11,312 nt of DNA from Phenylobacterium sp. Lineage in GTDB: Bacteria; Pseudomonadota; Alphaproteobacteria; Caulobacterales; Caulobacteraceae. Position 1 is the stretch's first letter. Each line of letters opens with the position of its first letter. The stretch is from assembly GCA_028290925.1 (NCBI GenBank), contig JAQGIX010000043.1, positions 1 through 11,312 of the forward strand, written 5' to 3'. Below are positions 1 through 7,221 of this stretch, one piece after another. The notes under the pieces were generated by a model. The model saw only the letters and a program-made list of their open reading frames with translations. It was not told the origin of the DNA and searched no databases. The position numbers were made by a program, and so were the translations under genes.

Positions 1-51
1 GCCGAATTCTTACGGGCCAGCGTCGATTTCGTGCTAGAGCGCCGCAGCTAA
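1..51 (+). CDS. ispA: C-terminal end of a probable farnesyl/geranyl diphosphate synthase (IspA), 5' truncated by the window
   Basis: An open frame runs from base 1 to a TAA at 49-51 and gives the last 16 residues AEFLRASVDFVLERRS. This hydrophobic/charged ending resembles the C-terminus of bacterial IspA proteins, where a final helix of the type LxxLADYIxxR closes the chain. IspA condenses isopentenyl and dimethylallyl diphosphate into geranyl and farnesyl diphosphate in the cytoplasm. The xseB-ispA-dxs order is common in proteobacteria, and the next gene here is dxs, 24 bp downstream, so a shared isoprenoid operon is likely. The call rests on 16 residues plus context. A frame that happens to be open at the edge cannot be excluded. 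Confidence 0.55.
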   Translation, partial: AEFLRASVDFVLERRS

Positions 52-75
52 ATCGCGAGTTCGCTTATCCTCCCC

Positions 76-1995
76 ATGCCCCCCGCCACGCCGCTTCTTG
101 ACACCGTCTCCTCGCCCGCCGACGTGCGGAAGCTGGCTGAGGGCCAATTGAAGCAGTTGGCCGAGGAGCTCCGGGCCGAGACCGTCGATGCGGTCTCCCA
201 GACCGGGGGCCACCTGGGCGCGGGCCTGGGTGTCGTCGAGCTGACCATCGCCCTGCACTACGTCTATGACACACCCAAGGACGTCCTCATCTGGGACGTC
301 GGCCACCAGGCCTATCCGCACAAGATCCTCACCGGCCGCCGCGACCGCATCCGCACCCTGCGCCAGGGCGGCGGCCTTTCCGGCTTCACCAAGCGCTCGG
401 AGAGCGAATACGACCCCTTCGGCGCGGCCCACGCCGCAACATCGATCTCCGCCGCCTTGGGATTCTGCGTCGCGCGCGACCGCGAGGGCCGCGACAACCG
501 GGTGGTGGCGGTGATCGGCGACGGGGCGATGAGCGCCGGCATGGCCTACGAGGCCATGAACAAGGCCTGCGAGACCACCCAGCAGCTGACCGTCATCCTC
601 AACGACAATGACATGTCGATCGCCCCGCCGGTGGGCGGGATGAGCGCCTATCTGGCGCGCATGGTGTCCGGCGGCGGCTACCGGTCGATCCGCAATCTCG
701 GCAAGTCGGTGGCCAAGGTGTTCCCCCGCCCGATGCAGGAGGCCGCCCGCAAGGCGGAGGAATTCGCCCGCGGCATGGTCACCGGCGGGACCTTCTTCGA
801 GGAGCTGGGCTTCTATTACGTGGGCCCGATCGACGGCCACGACATGGGCGCCCTGGTCCACGTGCTGGAGAACGTCCGCGAGATCGACGACCGCCCGGTG
901 CTGGTCCACGTGGTCACTCAGAAGGGTCACGGCTACGCGCCGGCCGAGAACGCCGCCGACAAGTACCACGGCGTGGTGAAGTTCGACGTGGTCACCGGCC
1001 AGCAGGCCAAGCCCGCCCAGCCCGCCGCCCCGCAGTTCACCAAGGTGTTCGCCCAGGAGCTGGTCAAGCGCGCCGAGCTCGACCCGAAGATCGTGGCGAT
1101 CACCGCGGCCATGCCCTCCGGCACCGGCCTCGACCTGTTCGCCGAGCGCTTCCCCGACCGGGTGTTCGACGTGGGCATCGCCGAGCAGCACGCGGTGACC
1201 TTCGCCGCCGGCCTGGCCGCCGACGGCATGAAGCCGTTCGCGGCGATCTACTCGACCTTCCTGCAGCGCGGTTACGACCAGGTGGTCCACGACGTGGCGA
1301 TCCAGCAGCTGCCGGTGCGCTTCGCCATCGACCGGGCGGGCCTGGTGGGCGCCGACGGCGCGACCCACGCGGGCTCTTTCGACATCGGCTACATGGGCGC
1401 GCTGCCGGGCATGGTGCTGATGGCCGCCGCCGACGAGGCGGAGCTGGCCCACATGGTCGCCACCGCCGTGGCGATCGATGACCGGCCGTCGGCCTTCCGC
1501 TATCCGCGCGGCGAGGGCACGGGCGTGGCGATCCCGGCGCTGGCCGAACCCCTGGAGATCGGCAAGGGCCGCATCGTCCGGGAAGGCACGGCGGTCGCTA
1601 TCCTGTCGCTCGGCGCTCGGCTGGCGGAGAGCCTGAAGGCCGCCGACATGCTGGCCGCGCGGGGGCTGTCCGCCACCGTGGCCGACGCCCGCTTCGCCAA
1701 GCCCCTGGACCTCGATCTGATCCTCCGGCACGCCCGCGAGCACGAGGCGCTGATCACCGTGGAGGAGGGCGCGATCGGCGGCTTCGGGGCTTTCGTGCTG
1801 CAGGCGCTGGCCAAGCACGGCGCGCTCGACCGCGGCCTGAAGGTCCGCACCCTCACCCTGCCGGACATCTTCCAGGACCACGACAAGCCCGAGGTCATGT
1901 ACGCCCAGGCCGGCCTCGACGCCGAGGGCATCGTGCGCGGCGCCCTCGAAGCGCTCGGCGTCAGCAACGCTTCCATCGCGGGCCGGCGGGCCTGA
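76..1995 (+). CDS. dxs: 1-deoxy-D-xylulose-5-phosphate synthase
   Basis: The enzyme condenses pyruvate and glyceraldehyde 3-phosphate, using thiamine diphosphate, to start the MEP pathway to isoprenoids. The 639-residue product is close to the usual length (620 in E. coli). Visible family signatures are SQTGGHLG (His46), DVGHQAY (His77), the TPP-binding GDG at 148-150 with NDN at 176-178, GIAEQHAV (catalytic Glu370), QRGYDQ (Arg398) and the transketolase signature DRAGLVGADGATH (Asp427, His431). These positions agree with E. coli numbering. The usual GHSSTSIS stretch reads AHAATSIS (His119), a mild variant. The ATG at 76 has no strong Shine-Dalgarno. Translation may be coupled to the upstream gene that ends at 51. 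The enzyme is cytosolic and housekeeping. Confidence 0.97.
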   Translation: MPPATPLLDTVSSPADVRKLAEGQLKQLAEELRAETVDAVSQTGGHLGAGLGVVELTIALHYVYDTPKDVLIWDVGHQAYPHKILTGRRDRIRTLRQGGGLSGFTKRSESEYDPFGAAHAATSISAALGFCVARDREGRDNRVVAVIGDGAMSAGMAYEAMNKACETTQQLTVILNDNDMSIAPPVGGMSAYLARMVSGGGYRSIRNLGKSVAKVFPRPMQEAARKAEEFARGMVTGGTFFEELGFYYVGPIDGHDMGALVHVLENVREIDDRPVLVHVVTQKGHGYAPAENAADKYHGVVKFDVVTGQQAKPAQPAAPQFTKVFAQELVKRAELDPKIVAITAAMPSGTGLDLFAERFPDRVFDVGIAEQHAVTFAAGLAADGMKPFAAIYSTFLQRGYDQVVHDVAIQQLPVRFAIDRAGLVGADGATHAGSFDIGYMGALPGMVLMAAADEAELAHMVATAVAIDDRPSAFRYPRGEGTGVAIPALAEPLEIGKGRIVREGTAVAILSLGARLAESLKAADMLAARGLSATVADARFAKPLDLDLILRHAREHEALITVEEGAIGGFGAFVLQALAKHGALDRGLKVRTLTLPDIFQDHDKPEVMYAQAGLDAEGIVRGALEALGVSNASIAGRRA

Positions 1996-2003
1996 GCCTG
2001 CCC

Positions 2004-2858
2004 ATGCTGACAAGGCGCGGCGCCCTGGCGCTGACCGCGGCGGGGCTCGCCCTGCCGGCCCGGGCGGCCGCAGACTTCAATCGCCAAATCCGCGACCTGG
2101 AGACCGCCGCCGGCGGCCGCATCGGCGTCTCTGCGATCGACACCGGCAGCGGCCGGCGCCTGCGTCATCGCGCCGACGAACGTTTCCCCATGTGCAGCAC
2201 CTTCAAGCTGCTGGCCGTCGCGGCGATCCTGCACCGGGTCGATGGCGGCCGCGAGCAGCTCGCCCGGCCGATCCGGGTCGACAGGGCCGACGTCGTGGGC
2301 TGGGCCCCGGTGACCTCGAAGCACATCGGCCAGGATCTGCCGCTCGAAACGCTGTGCGAGGCGGCCATGACGCTCAGCGACAACGGTGCGGCGAACCTGA
2401 TCCTCAACGCGCTCGGCGGTCCCCAGGGCGTGACCGCCTACGCCCGGTCCCTGGGCGATCCCACGACCCGGCTCGACCGCCGTGAGCCGGAACTCAATCG
2501 GGTCGGGCCGGGCGACCCGCGCGACACCACCACGCCAGACGCCATGGCGGCTGACCTTCGGAACCTGACGCTCGGCAAGGCCCTCGGCCCGCGGTCGCGC
2601 GAGCGGCTGATCGCCTGGCTGGTGGCCAACAAGACGGGCGATGAGTCCCTGCGCGCGGGCGCGCCCAAGGGGTGGCGCGTCGGAGACAAGACCGGCTCCG
2701 GTCCGACCCGCGGCGCGGTCAACGACGTGGCGATCCTCTGGCCGCCGGGCCGGCCGCCGATCCTGATCGCCGCCTATACCGATGGCGCACCGGGCGAGCT
2801 GCCCCGCCGCCGGGCGACCCTCGCCGCCGTGGGGCGGATCGTCACGTCGAGCCTCTAG
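2004..2858 (+). CDS. Class A serine beta-lactamase, probably Tat-exported
   Basis: The 284-residue product has all class A motifs in order: CSTFK (nucleophile Ser65, Lys68; Ambler S70-K73), SDN at 125-127, EPELN at 161-165 (Ambler Glu166 and Asn170) and KTG at 229-231 followed by SG. The omega-loop residues DxRDTT also match TEM-like enzymes. It should hydrolyse penicillin-type beta-lactams in the periplasm. The N-terminus TRRGALAL followed by a hydrophobic run and ALPARAAA looks like a Tat signal with cleavage near residue 22. Cys64 precedes the nucleophile, but the residue at the Ambler 238 position is Gly, so the disulfide typical of class A carbapenemases is absent. The ATG lies 8 bp after the dxs stop, which suggests cotranscription. 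No ampR-like regulator is in the window. Substrate range cannot be read from the sequence. Confidence 0.93.
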   Translation: MLTRRGALALTAAGLALPARAAADFNRQIRDLETAAGGRIGVSAIDTGSGRRLRHRADERFPMCSTFKLLAVAAILHRVDGGREQLARPIRVDRADVVGWAPVTSKHIGQDLPLETLCEAAMTLSDNGAANLILNALGGPQGVTAYARSLGDPTTRLDRREPELNRVGPGDPRDTTTPDAMAADLRNLTLGKALGPRSRERLIAWLVANKTGDESLRAGAPKGWRVGDKTGSGPTRGAVNDVAILWPPGRPPILIAAYTDGAPGELPRRRATLAAVGRIVTSSL

Positions 2859-2919
2859 CCTGCCGCCCCGCCCTAAACCAACCACGCTGTCGGCCGTTGG
2901 TGTCGCAAAAGGAGAACAG

Positions 2920-3516
2920 ATGGACCGCAACGTCCGCGACGCCGTGAACGTCGCCACCCGCATCGCCGCCGGCGACGACCGCACCCGCTACGACGGCGTG
3001 GCCATCAGCCTGCACTGGCTGACCGTCTTTCTGGTGCTGGCCAACTTCGCCCTGGCCGAGACCTGGGCGGGATTCGCCAAGCCGACCCGCCACCTGATGG
3101 TCGCGACGCACATGTCGTTCGGCATCCTGCTGGCGATCACCGTCGTGGCGCGCATCGTCTGGCGCCTGATGCCCGGCCATCAGGTAAGCTCCGCGAACTC
3201 GGGCGCGGTCGCGCTCGCCTCGAAGGCCGTGCACTATCTGCTCTATGGGCTGCTGGCGCTGGAGGCCGTGCTGGGCTTCGTGCTGCGCTGGTCGGGTGGG
3301 GAGGCGATGAGCTTCTTCGGCCTGGCCATCCCCTCGCCGATGGCCACCGTCTCGCGAGCCACGAACCATACGATCGGCGACCTGCACAACTGGAACGGCT
3401 GGGCGATCATCATCCTGGCGGCCGGCCATGCGGGCGCGGCGCTCTACAACCACGTCGTGGTCAAGAACGACGTGCTGCGGCGGATGCTGCCGCAGGGCGC
3501 ACGGCGGAGCGCCTGA
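2920..3516 (+). CDS. Cytochrome b561 family membrane protein
   Basis: The 198-residue product fits the bacterial b561 (CybB-like) family, di-haem four-helix membrane proteins that pass electrons from quinol. Four hydrophobic segments are visible (about 27-46, 60-82, 103-123 and 158-178). Candidate haem-ligand histidines are His32 (ISLHWLT), His58/His64 (RHLMVATHMSFG), His105 (VHYLLYG), His156 (LHNWNG) and His170 (GHAGAALYNH). The frame is open further upstream to 2782, but the ATG at 2920 is chosen because AAAAGGAG (2907-2914) sits 5 bp before it and the upstream codons overlap the beta-lactamase. The first 25 residues form a polar cytoplasmic extension. The gene is 61 bp from the beta-lactamase and its stop lies 3 bp from a convergent gene. 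The electron donor and acceptor are unknown. Confidence 0.9.
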   Translation: MDRNVRDAVNVATRIAAGDDRTRYDGVAISLHWLTVFLVLANFALAETWAGFAKPTRHLMVATHMSFGILLAITVVARIVWRLMPGHQVSSANSGAVALASKAVHYLLYGLLALEAVLGFVLRWSGGEAMSFFGLAIPSPMATVSRATNHTIGDLHNWNGWAIIILAAGHAGAALYNHVVVKNDVLRRMLPQGARRSA

Positions 3517-3519
3517 GCC

Positions 3520-4302
3520 TCAGTTCCCGTCGTCGTTGGGATAGGGCGGCCGGTAGTAGCCCGGCGGCGGATAGGTGGGCCGCGGCGGATAATACCGTTG
3601 CAGGTACTCCTGGCGCCGCGCCTCGGCGGCCCGCACCTCATCCTCGTCCTCGGCGCGCTGCCGCTGGGCGTCGGCTTCGGCCTGCTGGCGCCGCGTCTCC
3701 TGGGCGACCTGCTGCGTCTGGGCCTCGGCGGCCTTCTTCTGGGCGCGGACCAGGGCGAGCTGTTCGTCGGCCAGCTGCTTGGCGCGGGCCTCGGCGGCGA
3801 CGCGGGCCTGGGCGTCCTGCCTGGCGGCGACCTGGGCGCGGTACTGCCCGCTCACCTGCGCGCCACAGATCCTCAGGTCGTTGAGCCCCTGCTCGGAGCC
3901 GGTGAGCTTGGCGCTGACCGGCTCCTCGGCCAGCCAGGCGATCAGCAGCGTGCCGCCCTTGCGCAGGGCCGTGAGCGTCTCGTCGCTCAGGGTCATGGTC
4001 CCGACCTTGGGGTCCAGGCGGGTCAGCAGGTTGGAGTAGGGCTTCTTGTCGATGTCGACCGCCAGGAACGCCCGCTTGGGCATCTCGTCCTTGGCGAATT
4101 TCAGCTGCACGTGCTCGCCGTCGGAGACCAGCGAGATCATCGCCGGATTGTTCGAGCGGCCGATCAGCTCGATGTCGGTGTGGCAGCTGTCCTCGTCCGG
4201 GGTGATGATCCAGGTGAAGATCGAGGAGCCGGCCGGCGCAGCCATGGCCGGGCCGCCAAGCATCGCGACGGCCAACGCGCCCGACAGAAGATACCTGATC
4301 AC
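3520..4302 (-). CDS. Secreted protein of unknown function: N-terminal two-cysteine domain, coiled coil, Pro/Tyr-rich tail
   Basis: I do not recognise a named family. The 260-residue product starts with a Sec-type signal peptide (hydrophobic to about residue 20, cleavage near AMA-AP). A globular region at about 28-150 follows and contains the only two cysteines, Cys40 and Cys146, which could form a disulfide in the periplasm. Residues 155-235 are almost all Ala, Gln, Arg, Glu and Lys with heptad-like spacing, predicting a long helix or coiled coil. The last 25 residues are rich in Pro and Tyr (YPP and PPY repeats). The start is GTG at 4302, preceded by GAGGA about 6-7 bp upstream. An envelope structural or scaffold role is possible but unsupported. 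The stop is 3 bp from the convergent b561 gene. Confidence 0.8.
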   Translation of the reverse strand: MIRYLLSGALAVAMLGGPAMAAPAGSSIFTWIITPDEDSCHTDIELIGRSNNPAMISLVSDGEHVQLKFAKDEMPKRAFLAVDIDKKPYSNLLTRLDPKVGTMTLSDETLTALRKGGTLLIAWLAEEPVSAKLTGSEQGLNDLRICGAQVSGQYRAQVAARQDAQARVAAEARAKQLADEQLALVRAQKKAAEAQTQQVAQETRRQQAEADAQRQRAEDEDEVRAAEARRQEYLQRYYPPRPTYPPPGYYRPPYPNDDGN

Positions 4303-4366
4303 GACTAGTCCTCAGCGCCCTCGATCCGAAGGTTACGCTCGCGCCACATGAACGGGAAGTGAGCAG

Positions 4367-4385
4367 ACCGTCGCGGGGGGACGGT
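4367..4385. terminator. Weak hairpin just after the unknown lipoprotein gene, possible terminator
   Basis: ACCGTC (4367-4372) and GACGGT (4380-4385) are perfect 6-bp arms around a 7-base G-rich loop. On the minus strand the hairpin begins at the TAA stop of the lipoprotein gene (4385-4387). It lies in the 82-bp gap before the next minus-strand gene. There is no T run after it, so intrinsic termination would be weak. It may be a chance inverted repeat. Confidence 0.3.
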
Positions 4386-4855
4386 TAGCGCCTGCAACTT
4401 TCGATGAAGTGGCGGGCCTGGGCCGGATCGGCGGCGGGGAGGGCGGTCCGCTGGCCCTCGGCGTCGAGCGCCAGCTCGCCAGAGGCCGCGAAGCGCGCCA
4501 GCACCGGGTCGTCCGGCCGCACCGAACTTTCCAGCAGCACGCCGTCGCCGACGCCGCTGGGCGCGGCGTCGGCCGCATAGCGCTGGGCGCGGTCGCCTGA
4601 CTTCAGGCCGAGGCTGGGCTTGGCTCCCGCTCGTCCGGCCACCGTCGAGACCCGAACCAGGTCGGACTTCGGCGCGCAGGTCAGCATGACGAGCACGTCG
4701 TCGCTCTGTGGCCGCCCGTAGGCCAGCTTGGCGCCTTCGCCGTCGACCTGGGCCAGCGACCAGGCCATTCCGGCGCCGGGCCGCGGCGCGGATTGGCTGG
4801 CGCAGGACGCCAGGGCGAGGCTGCCGATCAGGCCTGGGAGCACACCGTTGCGCAT
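4385..4855 (-). CDS. Small predicted lipoprotein of unknown function
   Basis: The 156-residue product begins with a short basic and hydrophobic segment and a lipobox, LASC with Cys18, so it should be lipid-modified and anchored in the envelope. The mature part is soluble and contains no motif I recognise. It has two further cysteines (Cys60 and one near the C-terminus in ESCRR) that could pair. The ATG at 4855 has AAGGGG 5 bp upstream on the coding strand, a good ribosome binding site. It lies 60 bp downstream of flgH in the same direction and could be a last gene of the flagellar operon, or have its own promoter in that gap. A flagellar role is only suggested by position. Confidence 0.82.
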   Translation of the reverse strand: MRNGVLPGLIGSLALASCASQSAPRPGAGMAWSLAQVDGEGAKLAYGRPQSDDVLVMLTCAPKSDLVRVSTVAGRAGAKPSLGLKSGDRAQRYAADAAPSGVGDGVLLESSVRPDDPVLARFAASGELALDAEGQRTALPAADPAQARHFIESCRR

Positions 4856-4861
4856 GACGAC

Positions 4862-4876
4862 CCCTTCACTGAAGGG
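4862..4876. repeat. Perfect inverted repeat CCCTTCA-C-TGAAGGG over a ribosome binding site
   Basis: Two perfect 7-bp arms (4862-4868 and 4870-4876) flank one base. The left arm overlaps the Shine-Dalgarno of the minus-strand lipoprotein gene (start at 4855). It could be a protein-binding palindrome in the 60-bp flgH-lipoprotein gap. A one-base loop is too tight for a good RNA hairpin, though partial pairing could still mask the ribosome site. Chance is possible. Confidence 0.4.
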
Positions 4877-4915
4877 AAGAACGCCACGGCGCCTCCGTCG
4901 TTGCCTTGATCGGGA

Positions 4916-5650
4916 TCAGAAGGGCCAGAACTTCTCCACCAGCGCCTGGCCGCCCGGGGTCTTCTGCACGCGGCTGATGTCGCCCCGGCCGCCGTAGGAG
5001 ATCCGCGCCTCGGCGATCTGAGTGTGGCGCACGGTGTTGGATGAGGAGATGTCCTCGGGCCGCACGATCCCGGCCACCGTCAACTGGCGGACCTCGGCGT
5101 TGGTGCGCACTTCCTGGACCCCCTGGATCACCATGTTGCCGTTCGGCAGCACGGTGGTCACCACCGCGGCGATGGTCAGGGCGATCTTCTCCGAGCGGGT
5201 GATCGCGCCGCTGCCGGCCTGGTCGGTCTTGGTGTTGGTGCCCAGCGCATTGGCCGGATCGAAGGCCTTGGGCAGGATCTTGCCGAGGCTGGACTCCAGG
5301 CCGAGCAGGTGCGGGATGCCGGCGGTCATGTCGCTCTGGTGCGTGGTGGTGGTCTGGTTGGTGGTCTTTGCGCTGTCGTCGATGTCGATCAGCACGGTCA
5401 GGATGTCGCCCACCTTGGCCGCGCGCTGGTCGGCGAAGAATTCGCGGGCGCCGGTGCGCCACAGGGAATTGGCGCTGGCCGGCCGGGGCTCGTCGCGGGG
5501 CGCGGCCAGCGGCAGGATCGCCTGCTCGCGCGGCATCAGCGCCGCCGGATAGCCGACCGGCGCGAGTTCGGGTCCCTTCACCGCCTCCATCACCGAGGAA
5601 CAGGCGCCCAGCGGGAGGAGGGCGACGAGAGCGAGCAGACGCAGACGCAT
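4916..5650 (-). CDS. flgH: Flagellar basal body L-ring lipoprotein FlgH
   Basis: FlgH forms the L-ring around the flagellar rod in the outer membrane. The 244-residue product (E. coli FlgH is 232) starts MRLRLLALVALLPLGAC with lipobox LGAC and lipidated Cys17. Family features include SLWRTGAREFFADQRAAKVGD, where the L-ring domain begins, the Asn/Thr-rich stretch AKTTNQTTT, the PNGNMVIQG segment and the C-terminal VRPEDISSSN region ending in FWPF. The frame is open to a TTG at 5665 overlapping the flgA stop. The ATG at 5650 is preferred because AAGGA lies about 7 bp upstream and it puts the signal peptide at the very N-terminus. It is the fourth gene of flgF-flgG-flgA-flgH, 11 bp after flgA. 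Confidence 0.95.
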   Translation of the reverse strand: MRLRLLALVALLPLGACSSVMEAVKGPELAPVGYPAALMPREQAILPLAAPRDEPRPASANSLWRTGAREFFADQRAAKVGDILTVLIDIDDSAKTTNQTTTTHQSDMTAGIPHLLGLESSLGKILPKAFDPANALGTNTKTDQAGSGAITRSEKIALTIAAVVTTVLPNGNMVIQGVQEVRTNAEVRQLTVAGIVRPEDISSSNTVRHTQIAEARISYGGRGDISRVQKTPGGQALVEKFWPF

Positions 5651-5661
5651 GGAAGCTTCCT

Positions 5662-6420
5662 TCAACGGAGCGCGATACGGGTGGAGCGGGCGGCCCGCAG
5701 CTGATCGGCCTGCGGCCCGACGACCGCCTGGCCGGGGCCGGTGACCACGGCCTGGATGGTCCGCTTGGAGACGGTGTTCTCGACATTCACGGTCTCGCCG
5801 ATCCCCGCGGCGCCCAGCGCCTTGCCCTGCAGGGAGAGCGAGACGCCCTCAGCCTGGAACAGCACGGTGATGACCTCGCCGGCCTTGATGATCTGCGGGG
5901 CGGAGACGTCGTGGGCGAGCGCCGCGGCTCCGGCGCGCAACGGCCGGCGGGCGGCCAGGCCGATCACCGCGTCGGGATCGCGCGGCGCATCCGAGGGCGC
6001 CATCGCCGCCTTGCCCCATACCAGGTCCTCGGCCGCCACGGTCTCGCCGGCCCCGATGTTGCGGGCGTAGGTCAGTACGTCGACATTGCCCCGCGAGGCG
6101 ACCATGGCGACGCTGCCGGCCGCGGCCGGCGCCACAGGTCCGCCGTGCACCACGATGGTCCTCAGGCCCTCGGCGTTGTCCCAGTCGAGGCCCGCGCGGC
6201 GGGCGATGGACTGCACGGTCTGGGCGTTCAGCACGACATTGGCGGCGGTCCGGTTGGCCACCGCGACGCGGCCTGCCGGTCCGGCGCCGTCGAACAGGTC
6301 GCCCAGCGTCACCACCCCGTCGGCGTTGGCGGTGTCGGCCTTCAGCATCACCGGACGGCCGGCCAGCGCCGGGCCGGCGAGGGCCAGGGCCGCGACGGCG
6401 GCGAGGAGCAGCGCCTTCAT
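5662..6420 (-). CDS. flgA: Flagellar P-ring assembly chaperone FlgA
   Basis: FlgA is a periplasmic chaperone that helps FlgI assemble into the P-ring. The 252-residue product has a clear Sec signal peptide (hydrophobic to GPALA, cleavage near residue 20). The C-terminal half is the SAF/beta-clip type: AGETVAAEDLVW, then RRPLRAGAAL, then IIKAGEVITVLF, KALGAAGIGETVNVEN and SKRTIQAVVTGPGQ, the hallmark order of FlgA. The N-terminal half (20-110) is weakly conserved, as is usual. It is slightly longer than E. coli FlgA (219). The ATG at 6420 follows the flgG stop by one base (TAAgATG), so translational coupling is likely. No strong separate ribosome site is visible. FlgI is not in the window. Confidence 0.93.
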   Translation of the reverse strand: MKALLLAAVAALALAGPALAGRPVMLKADTANADGVVTLGDLFDGAGPAGRVAVANRTAANVVLNAQTVQSIARRAGLDWDNAEGLRTIVVHGGPVAPAAAGSVAMVASRGNVDVLTYARNIGAGETVAAEDLVWGKAAMAPSDAPRDPDAVIGLAARRPLRAGAAALAHDVSAPQIIKAGEVITVLFQAEGVSLSLQGKALGAAGIGETVNVENTVSKRTIQAVVTGPGQAVVGPQADQLRAARSTRIALR

Positions 6421-6421
6421 C

Positions 6422-7210
6422 TTACGGCTTCACTTGGTTGGCCACGCCCAGCATGGCGTCGGCGGTGGAGATCACCTTGGAGTTCATCTCGTAGGCCCGC
6501 TGGGCGACGATCAGGGCGGTGATCTCGGACACCGGATCGACGTTGGAGGCCTCGGTGTAGCCCTGGACAAGGGTCCCCACGCCGTTGGTCCCCGGCACGA
6601 CGGTGGTCGGCGGGCCGGAGGCGGCGGTCTCCTTGAGCAGGTTCCCGCCCTGGGCCGAGAGGCCGCCCTCGTTCATGAAGGTGGAGAGCTGCAGGTTGCC
6701 GACGATGGTCGGGGCCGGCGAGGCCGATGTGGTCACCTCCACCTGCCCGGCCTTGGAGATGGTGACGTCCATGGCGCCGGCCGGAATGGTGATCGCCGGC
6801 TGGAGCAGGTAGCCGTCCTGGGTCACCAGCTGGCCCTGGTCGTTGATCGCGAAGTTGCCGGCCCGGGTGTAGGCGGCGTCGCCGGCCGGCATCAGCACCT
6901 GGAAATAACCGGAGCCGTTGATCGCCAGGTCGAACTTGTTGTCGGTCCGGGTCAGGGTGCCCTGGGTGGAGATGCGGTAGACCGACCCGGTCTTGACGCC
7001 GGCCCCCACCTGCACGCCGGTCGGCACGATGTTGCCCTGGTCGGAGGACTGGACCCCGGGCTGCTCCAGGGTCTGGTAGAGCAGGTCCTGGAACTCGGCG
7101 CTCTGACGCTTGAACGCCACCGTGTTCATGTTGGCGATATTGTTCGAGATGACCTCGACGTTCAGCTGCTGGGCGGACATGCCCGTCGCAGCGGTGCGGA
7201 GAGCTTGCAT
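6422..7210 (-). CDS. flgG: Flagellar distal rod protein FlgG
   Basis: FlgG polymerises into the distal rod of the flagellar basal body. The 262-residue product (E. coli 260) has the N-terminal rod/hook motif SNNIANMNTVAFKR at about 22-35, the central NKFDLAINGSGYFQV and AYTRAGNFAINDQGQLV segments, and the C-terminal rod motif EASNVDPVSEITALIVAQRAYE. No domain is missing. The ATG at 7210 has AAGGAG 7 bp upstream. That ribosome site begins inside the TAA stop of flgF (7222-7224), leaving an 11-bp gap. This is a compact operon junction that should link flgF and flgG translation. Confidence 0.97.
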   Translation of the reverse strand: MQALRTAATGMSAQQLNVEVISNNIANMNTVAFKRQSAEFQDLLYQTLEQPGVQSSDQGNIVPTGVQVGAGVKTGSVYRISTQGTLTRTDNKFDLAINGSGYFQVLMPAGDAAYTRAGNFAINDQGQLVTQDGYLLQPAITIPAGAMDVTISKAGQVEVTTSASPAPTIVGNLQLSTFMNEGGLSAQGGNLLKETAASGPPTTVVPGTNGVGTLVQGYTEASNVDPVSEITALIVAQRAYEMNSKVISTADAMLGVANQVKP

Positions 7211-7221
7211 CGCGTTACTCC

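Noticed and set aside
34..2013. 659-codon open frame on the minus strand across dxs
   Set aside because: It is fully antisense to a gene with every Dxs motif. Its His/Gly/Ala/Val/Arg-rich composition is the usual shadow frame of GC-rich coding DNA.
2782..2919. Earlier in-frame start for the b561 gene
   Set aside because: It overlaps the beta-lactamase and lacks a ribosome site, whereas ATG 2920 has AAAAGGAG 5 bp upstream.
1500..2984. 494-codon minus-strand open frame across dxs, the beta-lactamase and the start of b561
   Set aside because: It spans three unrelated sense genes and has no recognisable domain; GC-rich shadow.
3513..3523. CTGAG-C-CTCAG inverted repeat across the two convergent stop codons as a bidirectional terminator
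   Set aside because: Arms are only 5 bp with a one-base loop and no T run on either strand.
5651..5665. TTG start for flgH overlapping the flgA stop
   Set aside because: A rare start that would consume the AAGGA ribosome site of the ATG at 5650, and it adds an acidic residue before the signal peptide.
5368..6522. Long plus-strand open frames opposite flgH and flgA, and 6086-7225 opposite flgA and flgG
   Set aside because: They mirror well-supported flagellar genes and show Arg/Gly/His-rich low-information translations.
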